A DNA stretch of 64,000 bases from Pseudomonadales bacterium (GCA_019634925.1 JAHCAL010000007.1:1-64000), one strand, 5' to 3'; counted from the stretch's first letter, positions 11,018 to 20,441 are shown. Notes: a model not told the origin generated them from the letters alone. A program made the numbers and translations.

Positions 11018-12531
11018 ACGGTGACCTGCAGATAGCCGTACCGGGAATCCTCCGCCGCAGCCGCGTTCGGCGCCTCGCGCGGGAACCGGCCGCCGCGCAG
11101 CACACCCCCGCCCGCCTCCGCACGCAGCGCGCCCGGCACGACCCAATAGCGGACCCGCCCGTCGACGAGCCGTCCGATGGAGCGACCCGACGCGCCGGCC
11201 GGATCACGCACGCCGGCCCCCACCCAGGCGTCACGCGCTTCGTCGAGCCAGGCGCGTTTCCAGATCACGCGACCGTCGAGCCGCGTGTCGGGCCGGAACT
11301 CGACGCGCAGCCCGGCGGCACGCAGGTTCGCCGGGAGCAGCGGACCGAAGATCCCGGTATTGCCGAGGTCCGTGCGCCGCCCGCCGAACGAGTATTCGTA
11401 CTGGTCGTAGTTGCCGTCGTCCGGGTCACGGTCGCCGGTCGTGTGGCTGTATTCCAGCGCGAGGCGCACGCGCGCCGCCACGTCGAACGTCCAGCCGAGC
11501 CCCGCGAACAGCATCCACGCGGAGACGTCGAGGTCCTCGCGATCGGCAGGGTCGGCCGACGCGCGGCGCGATCCCGTGCGCCATGCCGACTCCAGCTCGA
11601 AGTCCCATGCGCCTGCTTGCGGTACGCGGAATACCCGGATGCCGGGCGTGACGTAGCGCCGCTCGAGCGTCGGTTCGCCGGCGCGGTCCGACTCGGTGAG
11701 TCCGTACACGAACGCTTCGGTCCAGAGCCGCGGCAGGCGGGTGCCGAGCGGTTCCGCGTGGCGGTAATGCAGGCCCCAGAACCGTCGGCCCCAGGCCTCC
11801 CGGTCGGCCTCGGCCGCATTGTCCGCGAGCTCCGCACGATGGTCCGGGCGTCGCGCGACCGGCGTCGTGTAGAAGCCGTGCAGTTCGTGGCCCGCGGCGC
11901 CCACCGCGCGGAACCGCAGACCCGTGAAGCCGGACAACGCATTGGCGAATTCGAACCGCTCGACCTGGCGGCCGCTGCCGATCGAGAACGTCTGCCGGCC
12001 GAGCCAGACCTCGGTCGATAGCGCCGGGTCGATCTGCGCAGGCAGGCGGAACCGCGCCCACGCCTGCAGGACATCGACCGGGTTGACCATTCCCGTGGTG
12101 AGCGGCGAGCCGGCATCGTGCCGCCAGGCGCGGGCATCCTGCACTTCGAATGCGAACGTCGCCGAGCCCCGCGCCACCTCGGCATAGAGCAGCGTCCGCA
12201 GCGCCAGCTGCTGATCGCCGCCGCGCCCGCCGGCGCGGAACTGGCCGTCCAGTGTTTCGAAACGGAGACGGCTCTCGCCGGCGACCGTGAGCCAGTCGGG
12301 CAGCCCCAGCGCCTCGCCGAGCAGCCACGCATCGGCACGTGCGGACGTTGCCGCCGCCACGAGGCCGGCCGCGAGCACAGCAGCGAGCCAGCGGGCGGCA
12401 TACCCCGGGCGAGTGCCTTGTCGGTCGTCGCCACGGCACCTAGACTCGAATGCATCATGCCGAGCCGTCCGCACCTGTCGAATCGCGCTTCGCGCCACGC
12501 GCCTGCTGCCGTTCCGTCCGCCCTGCTCCAT
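11008..12531 (-). CDS. alginate-export (AlgE-like) outer-membrane porin
   Basis: A protein of up to 507 residues, rich in alternating aromatic strands (ESRLRFETLDGQF, SGFTGLRFRAVGA) and ending in VTVYF. That terminal Phe is typical of an outer-membrane beta barrel. It matches the alginate_exp family, whose members are often general porins in non-alginate organisms. WLAAVLAAGLVAAATSARA at about 48-66 is the signal peptide. From the ATG at 12531 this leaves an unusually long Arg-rich leader, and no other ATG, GTG or TTG is in frame nearer the peptide. That ATG overlaps the MFS gene's ATG on the other strand. The start is uncertain. Confidence 0.75.
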   Translation of the reverse strand: MEQGGRNGSRRVARSAIRQVRTARHDAFESRCRGDDRQGTRPGYAARWLAAVLAAGLVAAATSARADAWLLGEALGLPDWLTVAGESRLRFETLDGQFRAGGRGGDQQLALRTLLYAEVARGSATFAFEVQDARAWRHDAGSPLTTGMVNPVDVLQAWARFRLPAQIDPALSTEVWLGRQTFSIGSGRQVERFEFANALSGFTGLRFRAVGAAGHELHGFYTTPVARRPDHRAELADNAAEADREAWGRRFWGLHYRHAEPLGTRLPRLWTEAFVYGLTESDRAGEPTLERRYVTPGIRVFRVPQAGAWDFELESAWRTGSRRASADPADREDLDVSAWMLFAGLGWTFDVAARVRLALEYSHTTGDRDPDDGNYDQYEYSFGGRRTDLGNTGIFGPLLPANLRAAGLRVEFRPDTRLDGRVIWKRAWLDEARDAWVGAGVRDPAGASGRSIGRLVDGRVRYWVVPGALRAEAGGGVLRGGRFPREAPNAAAAEDSRYGYLQVTVYF

Positions 12532-13783
12532 GCGCGCGATTGAAACAGAGCGCGCCGCCTCGTTCCAATACGGCTGGGTGATCGTCGCGGCGAGCTACCT
12601 GGTCGGCCTGCTGACCAGCGGGCTGCTCTCGTACACGCGCGGCATCTTCCTGGTACCGATGGCCGCGGAACTCGGCAGTTCACGCCTCGAACTCTCGGTC
12701 GCCTTCACCATCTCCGGCATCGTGGCCGCGCTCAGCGCACCGACCGCCGGCTACCTGCTCGACCGCTACCCCGTCCCGCGCACGATGGCGCTGATGGCGA
12801 TCTGGACCGCGCTCGGCTACTTCGCCGTCGCGGCGGTCGACGGCCGGCTCGGGCTGTTCATCGTCATGGGCGCTTTCTTCGGGCTCGCCACGTTTCACCT
12901 CGGCGGTCCGGCGCCGGCCAAGCTCGTGGTCGACTGGTTCCAGGCGCGCCGCGGATTCGCGCTCTCGCTCATCTCCATGGGGGCCTCCACCGCCGGCGTA
13001 CTCACCCCACCGCTCGCGACCGCGTTGATCGAAGCGCTCGGCTGGCGCTGGACGTTCGTGATCTACGGTGTCGTGACGCTCGTCGTGGTGGTGCCGCTGA
13101 TTCTGCTGACGCTGCGCCCGGCACCACTACCCGATCCGGCCGGCGCGCAGCCCGGACACCCGTCCGTCGGTCCGGCGCAGGCCGCCGGAACACACGCCGT
13201 AGACCGCATCTGGACTCGCCGGGAATACCTGACCGACGGCACATTCTGGGGCATCGTGATCATCTTCGGCGTCATGGGCTGCGTGTTCGGCGGCGTGTCA
13301 CTGCACCTGTTCGCGCACATGACCGATATCGGCGTGAGCCCGCTCGAGGCATCGTTCGTGCTGTCGGTGATGGCCGGCCTCGCGCTGGTCAGCAAACCGT
13401 TGTTCGGCGCGCTGGTGGATCGACTGGACGGACGGGTGAGTGTGCTGGTCGCGCTCGGCGCGCAGACCTTCGGCATGGTGCTGCTGCTGGCAGCCGAGGG
13501 CTACGCGAGTGTGCTGGTCGCCGCGATCGTGTTCGGCTTCGGTTACGGCGGCATGGTGCCGCTGCGCAGCGCGCTCACCGCGATCGGCTTCGGCGCCCGC
13601 TCGTTCGGCGAGGTCAGCGGTGCAATGCGCACCGCCATGGCGCCGCTCACCATGGGCGGCATGCCGCTCGCCGGCTGGATCTTCGACCTCTACGGCAGCT
13701 ACGCAGTGGCGTTCACCACCTTCATCGTGCTGTACGTCGGCGCGATCGCGGCGGTCCTGCTGCTGCGCTTCAGTCCTCGATAG
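12530..13783 (+). CDS. MFS transporter (monocarboxylate/oxalate-formate-like)
   Basis: A 417-residue inner-membrane carrier with twelve hydrophobic segments. GYLLDRYPVPRTMAL matches the conserved loop 2-3 motif of the family, and FGALVDRLDGR repeats it in the second half. Two halves are joined by a hydrophilic loop near residues 200-225. The sequence resembles monocarboxylate-type MFS carriers found beside catabolic genes. The ATG at 12530 lies within the CATG at 12529-12532 that also holds the porin's ATG, so the two 5' ends are back to back with no intergenic DNA. The transported compound is unknown. Confidence 0.88.
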   Translation: MRAIETERAASFQYGWVIVAASYLVGLLTSGLLSYTRGIFLVPMAAELGSSRLELSVAFTISGIVAALSAPTAGYLLDRYPVPRTMALMAIWTALGYFAVAAVDGRLGLFIVMGAFFGLATFHLGGPAPAKLVVDWFQARRGFALSLISMGASTAGVLTPPLATALIEALGWRWTFVIYGVVTLVVVVPLILLTLRPAPLPDPAGAQPGHPSVGPAQAAGTHAVDRIWTRREYLTDGTFWGIVIIFGVMGCVFGGVSLHLFAHMTDIGVSPLEASFVLSVMAGLALVSKPLFGALVDRLDGRVSVLVALGAQTFGMVLLLAAEGYASVLVAAIVFGFGYGGMVPLRSALTAIGFGARSFGEVSGAMRTAMAPLTMGGMPLAGWIFDLYGSYAVAFTTFIVLYVGAIAAVLLLRFSPR

Positions 13784-14987
13784 CGGCGTAAATGATGTTC
13801 TTCAGCTGGCCGCGGAAGTTGAACGTGCTGGACGGCATCAGCTGGGTCATGAAGATCACCACCAGGTCCTCGGCCGGATCCACCCAGAAGATCGTCGAGG
13901 CGGCGCCGCCCCAGTAGAAGTCGCCCACGCCGGGGTGACCAGTCGCGATCTCCGAGAGCGTCATGGCAAAACCGAGCCCGAAGCCGACGCCCTCGTAGGC
14001 GGTCTCCGAGAACGCACCGACCGCGCACGACGCGAGGTCCGCACCACCCGGCAGGTGGTTGGCGGTCATCAGCCGCAGCGTGCGGCTGCCGATGATGCGC
14101 TCGCCGTCGAGTTCGCCCCGGCAGCGCAGCATCTCGGTGAAGCGCAGGTAGTCCGCCGTGGTGCCGGTGAGCCCGCCGCCGCCGGACAGGAAGGTCGGCT
14201 TGCGCGCATAACTGCTCTCACGCGGATCGTCGATGAGCTTCAGCGACTTGTCCGGTTGACGTTCGTAGTTGGCCGCGAACCGGCCGAGCTTGCGATCCGG
14301 CACGCTGAACGCGGTGTCGGTCATGCCGAGCGGCGCGAAGACGTGTTCGGCCAGGTAACGGTCGAGCGGCATGCCCGAGAGCACCTCGACCAGGTGCCCG
14401 CAGACGTCGGTCGCGTAGGAATACATCCAGCGGCTGCCCGGATCGAAGTGCAGCGGCACCCGGGCGAGCTTGTCGACGAAGCTCGCGAGCGTCTCACCCG
14501 GTGCACGGTTCACCTGCAGCGCGCGGTACTGCCGGTCGACCGGGTGATTGCCCGCGCCATAGGACAGCCCGGACATGTGCGTGAGCAGGTGCCGTACGGT
14601 CATCGGCTGCGCGGGCCGGCGCGTCTCGAGCGAGTCACCTTCGCCGGATACGTAGACCTGCTGGTTGCGCCACGCCGGGATGAACCGCGCCACCGGATCG
14701 TTCAGCTGGAACAGGCCGCGCTCGTAGAGTTGCATCAGCGCGACCGAGGTGATCGGTTTCGTCATGGAGTAGATGCGGAAGATCGTGTCGTCGCGCACCG
14801 CCCGGGCACGCTCCCGGTCCATGACGCCGAGCGAGCGGAAGTAGCCGAGGTGGCCGTGCCGCGCCACCGCCACCTGGCAGCCGGGGATCTTGCCCGGTCC
14901 GATGTAGTTGCGTTCGAGATGTTCGGTGATGCGTTCGAGGCGCTTCTTCGCGAACCCCGCGCGTTTCGGCGTCGTGTCCATGCTCAT
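13770..14987 (-). CDS. serine hydrolase of the beta-lactamase/EstB family
   Basis: A 405-residue class C beta-lactamase-fold protein without a signal peptide, so probably a cytosolic esterase and not a resistance enzyme. Ser74-Met-Thr-Lys77 (YSMTKPITS) is the SxxK nucleophile motif. RWMYSYATDV supplies the second-motif tyrosine, and the family's third region lies in the FYWGGAASTIFW segment. These features match EstB-like carboxylesterases. GGGGGAG directly precedes ATG 14987. Its 3' end overlaps the convergent MFS gene by 14 nt, and it follows the lipid kinase gene after 57 nt. Confidence 0.87.
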   Translation of the reverse strand: MSMDTTPKRAGFAKKRLERITEHLERNYIGPGKIPGCQVAVARHGHLGYFRSLGVMDRERARAVRDDTIFRIYSMTKPITSVALMQLYERGLFQLNDPVARFIPAWRNQQVYVSGEGDSLETRRPAQPMTVRHLLTHMSGLSYGAGNHPVDRQYRALQVNRAPGETLASFVDKLARVPLHFDPGSRWMYSYATDVCGHLVEVLSGMPLDRYLAEHVFAPLGMTDTAFSVPDRKLGRFAANYERQPDKSLKLIDDPRESSYARKPTFLSGGGGLTGTTADYLRFTEMLRCRGELDGERIIGSRTLRLMTANHLPGGADLASCAVGAFSETAYEGVGFGLGFAMTLSEIATGHPGVGDFYWGGAASTIFWVDPAEDLVVIFMTQLMPSSTFNFRGQLKNIIYAAIED

Positions 14988-15044
14988 CGGTGCTCCCCCA
15001 AAGGAATCGCCCGATCATGGCCGATCGACCGGCACTCGACAACT

Positions 15045-15992
15045 TCAGCAGCGCAGCCTTAGCGCCGCGGGCTCGACGATCACGTCGACCCGCACGGCTT
15101 CGGTGTCCAGGATCTCGCCGTCGGCCTGCAATACCACCGGCTGGTCGAACTCGACCCGCACCCGCCCGGTGCGCAGGTGGGTGATGCCGGGACGTGCGGT
15201 ATGCGTGCCACGCAGCAGGTGCGGCAGCAGGCGCAGAATGCCGCGCCGGGTGAGCGCCGGCGCCACCAGCAGGTCGAGCAGGCCATCGTCGACGGACGCA
15301 TCCGGCGCGACCGGGAAGACGCCGCCGAAATGCGAGCCGTTCATGGCCACTACCAGCGTGACCGGCCCCGCCAGGGTGCCGCCATCGTGCGTGATCCGGG
15401 CGCCGGGTGTCGCGTGACGCAGCAGGAGCGTCTTCGCGAGTGCCACCAGGTAGACCGGCGTGCCCCGCACCCAGCGCACCCGTGAAGCTTCCAGCGCGAC
15501 GCGCGCATCGAACCCAGCGCCGACGCCGTTCACGAACACCCGGCCGTTGCAGCGCCCAGCGTCGACCACCTTGAGACCGCCGGCCGCGATCCGTGCACAC
15601 GCGGCACGCCAGTCAGCGGGGATGCCGAGCGCCTTGCAGAAGTCGTTGCCGGTGCCGAGCGGTACCAGTCCGAGCGCCTGCCCTGCCCCGGCCACGTCGA
15701 CGAATCCGTTGGCAGCCTCGTTGAAGGTCCCGTCGCCGCCGGCCACCACCACCGTCGCGGCGCCGGCTGCGAGCGCGGCGCCGGTCAGCGCGCCGGCATC
15801 GCCCGGCATGGCCGTGAACTGCGCGACACAGGGCAGACCCAGGCGGCCGAGCTCGGCCGCCACGGCCTGGCCCAGGCGCGCACCGGCGCCATGCCCGGCG
15901 CGGGGATTGACGATCAGCGCGACCGCGCCGGCGACTTCTACCCCCTCGCGCAGGTCCGTGCAGGCGTCCTGGACGGTCTCAGTCGCCGTCAT
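15045..15992 (-). CDS. diacylglycerol kinase-family lipid kinase (YegS/BmrU-like)
   Basis: A 315-residue kinase. ALIVNPRAGHGAG and VVVAGGDGTFNEAANG form the ATP site, and GLVPLGTGNDFCKALG is the conserved lipid-kinase motif; a beta-sandwich C-terminal half follows. Such enzymes phosphorylate diacylglycerol, sphingosine or related lipids at the membrane. The ATG at 15992 lies inside the last codons of the DUF3775 gene (14-nt overlap), so the two are translationally coupled. Bacterial members vary in lipid substrate, so only the family is certain. Confidence 0.9.
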   Translation of the reverse strand: MTATETVQDACTDLREGVEVAGAVALIVNPRAGHGAGARLGQAVAAELGRLGLPCVAQFTAMPGDAGALTGAALAAGAATVVVAGGDGTFNEAANGFVDVAGAGQALGLVPLGTGNDFCKALGIPADWRAACARIAAGGLKVVDAGRCNGRVFVNGVGAGFDARVALEASRVRWVRGTPVYLVALAKTLLLRHATPGARITHDGGTLAGPVTLVVAMNGSHFGGVFPVAPDASVDDGLLDLLVAPALTRRGILRLLPHLLRGTHTARPGITHLRTGRVRVEFDQPVVLQADGEILDTEAVRVDVIVEPAALRLRC

Positions 15993-16362
15993 AACCGTGC
16001 AGCTGCAGGGCCTCCTCGAGGTAGTCCGCGAGCTGCGGCGTGCCGAGCAGGTACTGCGCCGTGCGCGTGTTCCATGCGGCACGGGCATCCTCGAGCGCGT
16101 CGTCCCACTCGTCGATGTCGTAGTCGCCGCGGCCGAGCCCCATGAGCGCGACCAGGCACATCTGCTGATCGGGTTCGAGGTCGTCGATGACTGCGACGAG
16201 TTCCGCATCGCTCACGTCCTCGGCCATGTCACCGTGCGCCTCGAGTGCATCGGTGTCCTCCAGGTCCGGCGGCGAGTCGATGTCCTCGGTATGTTCCTCG
16301 ACCTGGAACTCACGGGCTTTCTGGATGATGAAACGAACGTTTTCGGGGTTCAGCTCGATCAC
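15979..16362 (-). CDS. DUF3775 family protein
   Basis: A 127-residue acidic cytosolic protein of the uncharacterised DUF3775 family. It has the family opening IELNPENVRFIIQKAREF, an Asp/Glu-rich middle, and the conserved QQMCLVALMGLGRGDYDIDEW segment before YLLGTPQLADYLEEAL. Start is GTG at 16362 with a strong AGGAGGATC ribosome site. It overlaps the lipid kinase gene by 14 nt. Its function is unknown; coupling to the kinase is a hint, not proof, of a shared role. Confidence 0.85.
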   Translation of the reverse strand: MIELNPENVRFIIQKAREFQVEEHTEDIDSPPDLEDTDALEAHGDMAEDVSDAELVAVIDDLEPDQQMCLVALMGLGRGDYDIDEWDDALEDARAAWNTRTAQYLLGTPQLADYLEEALQLHGYDGD

Positions 16363-16432
16363 GCGGGATCCTCCTGCGGTCCGTGCCGCACGGTCAAGAC
16401 TAACCCCGGGGGCGAGGCGCGCCGATAGGTAG

Positions 16433-16462
16433 CCTTACTTAGCCACGTGACTTTACTTGGCC
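16433..16462. repeat. pair of 12-nt direct repeats upstream of the DUF3775-lipid kinase operon
   Basis: CCTTACTTAGCC (16433-16444) and CTTTACTTGGCC (16451-16462) have 10 of 12 bases in common and an 18-nt period. They lie in the 107-nt gap between the upstream MFS stop and the DUF3775 start. Two sites on nearly the same helix face could be operators; no regulator is identified. Confidence 0.45.
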
Positions 16463-16469
16463 GTGCGTC

Positions 16470-17669
16470 TCAGCCGTGCGGCGGTGGCAGCCAGCGCATG
16501 AGCACCACGCCCGGCGCGAAGAGTCCGAGAAACAGCACGAACGCAGTGTCGTAACTACCGGTCAGATCGAAGATCCAGCCCGCCAGGATCGGGCCCGTGG
16601 CGCTGAGGGTGATGGTCAGCATGACGAGCCCCATCACCCGGCCGAACGACGCGAGGCCGAAGCGTGCGCCGTGGATGAGACCCATCATCGGCAGGATACC
16701 CCCGCCGGCCAGCCCCACGCACACGACGCCGACGGTCAAGAGTGCGAGCGACGGGCGGCCGAGCAGCGCGAGCATCGCAATGCTCATCGACGCGGCGGCG
16801 AGCCAGTACAGGTAGCGGTGATCGAGCCGGTCACCGAGCGCACCGAAGAACAGCTTGCCGACGATCATGCTGAACGAGCAGAGGCCGATGAGCCGGGCCG
16901 CGGTATTCGGCCCGTAACCGAGGTCCTGCACGTAGGCGCCGAGATTGAACTGCACCGCGCCGAACGCCGTGTTGAGCGGCAGCATCGCGATCACCGGAAT
17001 CCAGAACAGGCGGCTGCCGAGGATCTCGCGCGCGGTCCAGACCCGCAGATCGGCCGCGGCCTGTGCGTGACCCGCTTCGACGGGCGTCGGCTGGCGGCCG
17101 AGCACGAGCCAGCCGAGTGGCAATATCAGCACCACGCCGAGCAGCGCGAGCCACTCGAGCGTCGCGCGCCAGCCGATCCCGACCAGCCACCCGGCGACGA
17201 GGAACGGAAACACCATGCCGCCAAAGTTGGTGCCCATGGCCGATATGCCGATCGCGAGTCCGCGCCGGTGCCTGAACCAGCGCGCGACCAGGGTCTGCGA
17301 GGCGAGCGTACCGGTCAGCGCCATCGCGAACGGGAACACCAGCGCGTACACCAGCAGCACCTGCCACCACGCGCCGGCATGCGCCACCAGCCACAGCCCA
17401 CCCGCGAACGCGGCCGTGCCGACACAGAGCAGGCCCCGCATCGGCAGCGTGTCGAGGGCGCGTCCCGCGAACGGACTCACCAGGCCCATGCCGACCTGGA
17501 GGAGCGAGATCGCCAGCATGACGTCGCGGCGTGGGGCGTCGAACGCCTCGAGCCAGGGCAGCGCGAACAGTGCGAAACAATAGATCAGCACGCCGACCGT
17601 GACGGCCTGCATCAGCAGCGTGTAGCCCACCACCAGCCAACGGTAGTGGGCGTCGGACAGATCCTTCAA
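16470..17669 (-). CDS. MFS transporter
   Basis: A 399-residue inner-membrane protein with twelve hydrophobic segments. FAGRALDTLPMRGLL and FGALGDRLDHRYLY are the two loop motifs at equivalent places in each half. WFRHRRGLAIGISAMGTNFGG after segment 4 is characteristic of the monocarboxylate-type subgroup. The gene starts 12 nt after the acyl-CoA dehydrogenase stop, so it is probably the last gene of an operon with that enzyme and the sulfatase. It may import the organic acid those enzymes process. The substrate is not visible in the sequence. Confidence 0.87.
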   Translation of the reverse strand: MKDLSDAHYRWLVVGYTLLMQAVTVGVLIYCFALFALPWLEAFDAPRRDVMLAISLLQVGMGLVSPFAGRALDTLPMRGLLCVGTAAFAGGLWLVAHAGAWWQVLLVYALVFPFAMALTGTLASQTLVARWFRHRRGLAIGISAMGTNFGGMVFPFLVAGWLVGIGWRATLEWLALLGVVLILPLGWLVLGRQPTPVEAGHAQAAADLRVWTAREILGSRLFWIPVIAMLPLNTAFGAVQFNLGAYVQDLGYGPNTAARLIGLCSFSMIVGKLFFGALGDRLDHRYLYWLAAASMSIAMLALLGRPSLALLTVGVVCVGLAGGGILPMMGLIHGARFGLASFGRVMGLVMLTITLSATGPILAGWIFDLTGSYDTAFVLFLGLFAPGVVLMRWLPPPHG

Positions 17670-17681
17670 AACGGCAGCGCG

Positions 17682-18869
17682 TCAGTCGGGCAGGCCGAGC
17701 ACACGCTTCGCGAGGATGTTGAGCTGCACCTCCGACGTGCCGCCCTCGATCGAATTGGCCTTCGAACGCAGCCAGCCGCGCGTGGTGTCGAGTTCGGCGC
17801 CGGCGAACGCCGTACCTTCCCAGCCGAGCCCCCGGCTGCCCATCATCGAGAGCATGAGCTCATAACGGCCCTTGTTCTGCTCGGTACCGTAGTACTTGAA
17901 CAGAGAGGACAGCGCACCGGGCGCGACGCCCGCCGCGGTCTCCTCCTGGGAACGCTTCATGGTCAGCGCGAACGCACGGTCGTTCATGCGATGGCGCAGA
18001 ATGCCCGCGCGCAGCGCGGGCTCCGCGATGCGGCCGGCGTCGAGCCCCACGTAGCGGGCCGCGAGTTCCTCGAGCGACTCGGACTTCTGGCTGCCGCCGC
18101 CGATGCCGCCGATCGAGGTCCGCTCGTACTGGAGCAGCCGCTTGGCGACCGTCCAGCCCTGATTCACCTGGCTCACGACGTTCTTCTTCGGGACGCGCAC
18201 GTTGTCGAGGAACGTCTCACAGAACGGCGAATAGCCGCTGATCAGCAGGATCGGCTTGACCGTGACGCCGGGCGTCGTCATGTCGAACAGGATGAAGGTG
18301 ATGCCCTGGTGCTTCGGTGCGTTGGGCGCCGTTCGCACCAGGCAGAACATCCAGTCCGCCTTGTCGGCGCCGGACGTCCAGATCTTCTGCCCGTTGATGA
18401 TGTAGTCGTCGCCGTCCTCGACCGCCGACGTGCGCAGGCTCGCGAGATCCGAACCGGCATTGGGTTCGCTGTAACCCTGGCACCACCAGATCTCGCCGCG
18501 CGCGATCTTCGGCAGGTGCTCGGCCTTCTGCGCCTCCGTGCCGTATTCGAGCAGGGCCGGCCCGATCATGCTGATGCCCATGCCGAGCAACGCGGGGCGC
18601 GCGTTGATGCGGCGCAGTTCCTCCTGCAGGACCCGGTGCTCGTCCTTGCCGAGCCCGGCGCCGCCATAGGCCTTCGGCCAGAGCGGCACGGTGAAGCCGC
18701 GCTCGGCCATGCGATCGAGCCAGAGCTTCGTCTCCGGGTTGCGGTACTCGGCGCGGCGTCCGCCACCGGGATACTCGTCGGCTGGCATCGGCGTGCGGAT
18801 GCTCGGCGGGCAGTTGGCCTCGAGCCAGTCGCGCAGTTCGCGGCGGAAATCGTCGAGATTCACGGACAT
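17682..18869 (-). CDS. acyl-CoA dehydrogenase
   Basis: A 395-residue FAD enzyme that introduces an alpha,beta double bond into an acyl-CoA. WWCQGYSEPNAGSDLASL and INGQKIWTSGA are the FAD-binding signatures. LQYERTSIGG marks the start of the C-terminal helical domain. SIEGGTSEVQLNI near the end keeps the Glu before the Gly-Gly, the usual position of the catalytic base. The other three acyl-CoA dehydrogenases in the window have Tyr or Phe there, or lack the motif. It lies between the sulfatase (36 nt) and the MFS gene (12 nt) in one direction. Confidence 0.92.
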   Translation of the reverse strand: MSVNLDDFRRELRDWLEANCPPSIRTPMPADEYPGGGRRAEYRNPETKLWLDRMAERGFTVPLWPKAYGGAGLGKDEHRVLQEELRRINARPALLGMGISMIGPALLEYGTEAQKAEHLPKIARGEIWWCQGYSEPNAGSDLASLRTSAVEDGDDYIINGQKIWTSGADKADWMFCLVRTAPNAPKHQGITFILFDMTTPGVTVKPILLISGYSPFCETFLDNVRVPKKNVVSQVNQGWTVAKRLLQYERTSIGGIGGGSQKSESLEELAARYVGLDAGRIAEPALRAGILRHRMNDRAFALTMKRSQEETAAGVAPGALSSLFKYYGTEQNKGRYELMLSMMGSRGLGWEGTAFAGAELDTTRGWLRSKANSIEGGTSEVQLNILAKRVLGLPD

Positions 18870-18905
18870 GAGATAGCTCCCTGATGGTTTGCGTGAAGCG
18901 GCCGC

Positions 18906-20441
18906 TCAGACCGGCGCGCCGCGCGCCAGCCGCGGCGTACGGCGCGGCGGCAGGTGGTCGTAGAGGTCGGCGACGAGTTCGCCGCGCAACCCGCGCCGGG
19001 CCGGATCGTCCCAGAGATTGTCGCGCTGATCCGGGTCGGCCGCGAGGTCGTAGAGTTCGCCTTCGGACCCATCGTACAACGACGACCGTTCGTAGGCAGT
19101 GCAGACGAAGCCGTCGCGGCAGATCGTGCGCAGGTGCAGGCTGACCGACCGGTGTTCGCTGTCCCACTCGGTCAGCACGCGCTCGCGCCGCTGCGCGCGC
19201 GCTTCGTCCTCGGATACCGGCAAAGCCTTGCCTTCGACCCCGTCCGGTTCCGCGATCCCGGCGATCCGGCAGAAAGTCTGCGCGAGGTCGACGTGGCCGA
19301 CCGGGGCGTGCACCTCGGCCGGCGCGATACCGGCGCTCGGCGCCGGGCGCCAGATCAGCGGCAGGCGCATGAGTGCGTCCACATGATAGGGGCCCTTGAA
19401 CAGCAGCCCGTAGTCGCCCTGCAGCTCGCCGTGATCGGTGGTGAAGATGACGTCCGTGTCGGCCGCCCAGCCACGCGCCCCGAGATAGGCGAGCACGCGC
19501 GCGCAGGCCTCGTCGATGAGTTCGTTCTCGATATGGTTCATGGCATCGATTTCGCGGACCTGGTCGGGCGTCAGGTCGCACGGCCGGAACCCGCGCGGAG
19601 ACTCGAGGTTGGTCCACAGCGAGCCGTCGAAATATCCGCGCCAGTGCGGCGGTTTGTCGGCGAGCCAGGCGGCCGCGGCAGCCGCGGACCCGGGGTAGAG
19701 ACGCGGCAGGTCGAGCGCTCGCCAATCCACCCGGTGTCGCTCCGATGCGGGCGGATCCCACGGGTGATGCGGGTCTGGAAAGCTCATCCACACGAACCAG
19801 TCGGCGTCGTCCGACAGGCTCGCGAGCCAGGCGAGTGTCCGGTCGGCGACCCAGTCGGTGTGGTACACGCCGCGCTCGACCGGGTTGTCCCATACCTGGA
19901 TGGCGCCGGTGGCACCGCCGCCGGCCGTGTTCTGCTGCCCGGCCGCGGTGGTCATGGTGTAGAACCCGCGCATCTGCTCAGGATGCTCGCGCTGCATGAA
20001 CAGCGTGTAGTGCGAGTGGCCCTCGAAGAAATGGTTGGCGAGTTCCATGCGGTCGAAGCCCCGATGCGGGCCGGTCGAGCCTTCGCGCGCCATGCGGTTC
20101 TCGTAGTAGATCTCCGGCGCGCCCAGCCACGGCTCGAAGTGCGCCTTGCCGATCAGCGCGGTGTGGTAGCCGTGGCGCTTCAGCCAGTGCGCGATGGTGG
20201 GCGTTTCCTCCGGCAGCGCCACCCCGTTCATCCACACCCCATGGGTCGCGACGTGCTGGCCGGTCATGATGGTGGCGCGCGCCGGCATGCAGACCACGCT
20301 CTGGTTGTGCGCGCGCCGGTAGTTGATGCCTTCCGCGGCGAGGCGGTCGATACACGGCGTGCGGGCGACCTGCCCGCCGTTACAGCCGAGCGCGTCGTAG
20401 CGCATCTGGTCGGTGGTGATGAACAGGATCTTGCGGCCCAA
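18906..20441 (-). CDS. sulfatase (Cys-type, choline-sulfatase or phosphonate-hydrolase-like)
   Basis: A 511-residue alkaline-phosphatase-fold hydrolase with no signal peptide. CMPARATIMTGQH carries the sulfatase signature Cys51-X-Pro-X-Arg55; Cys51 would be converted to formylglycine. TTDQMRYD (9-16) and FTTDHGELQGDYGLL supply metal ligands. It is cytosolic, like choline sulfatases and phosphonate monoester hydrolases. The only FGE-like domain in this window (58-61 kb) lacks the catalytic cysteines, so maturation must rely on another protein. The gene follows the aminotransferase after 72 nt and precedes an acyl-CoA dehydrogenase. Confidence 0.9.
   Translation of the reverse strand: MGRKILFITTDQMRYDALGCNGGQVARTPCIDRLAAEGINYRRAHNQSVVCMPARATIMTGQHVATHGVWMNGVALPEETPTIAHWLKRHGYHTALIGKAHFEPWLGAPEIYYENRMAREGSTGPHRGFDRMELANHFFEGHSHYTLFMQREHPEQMRGFYTMTTAAGQQNTAGGGATGAIQVWDNPVERGVYHTDWVADRTLAWLASLSDDADWFVWMSFPDPHHPWDPPASERHRVDWRALDLPRLYPGSAAAAAAWLADKPPHWRGYFDGSLWTNLESPRGFRPCDLTPDQVREIDAMNHIENELIDEACARVLAYLGARGWAADTDVIFTTDHGELQGDYGLLFKGPYHVDALMRLPLIWRPAPSAGIAPAEVHAPVGHVDLAQTFCRIAGIAEPDGVEGKALPVSEDEARAQRRERVLTEWDSEHRSVSLHLRTICRDGFVCTAYERSSLYDGSEGELYDLAADPDQRDNLWDDPARRGLRGELVADLYDHLPPRRTPRLARGAPV

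Noticed and set aside
13770..14987. Antibiotic-resistance beta-lactamase
   Set aside because: The SxxK motif is present, but there is no signal peptide and the sequence resembles EstB-type cytosolic esterases.
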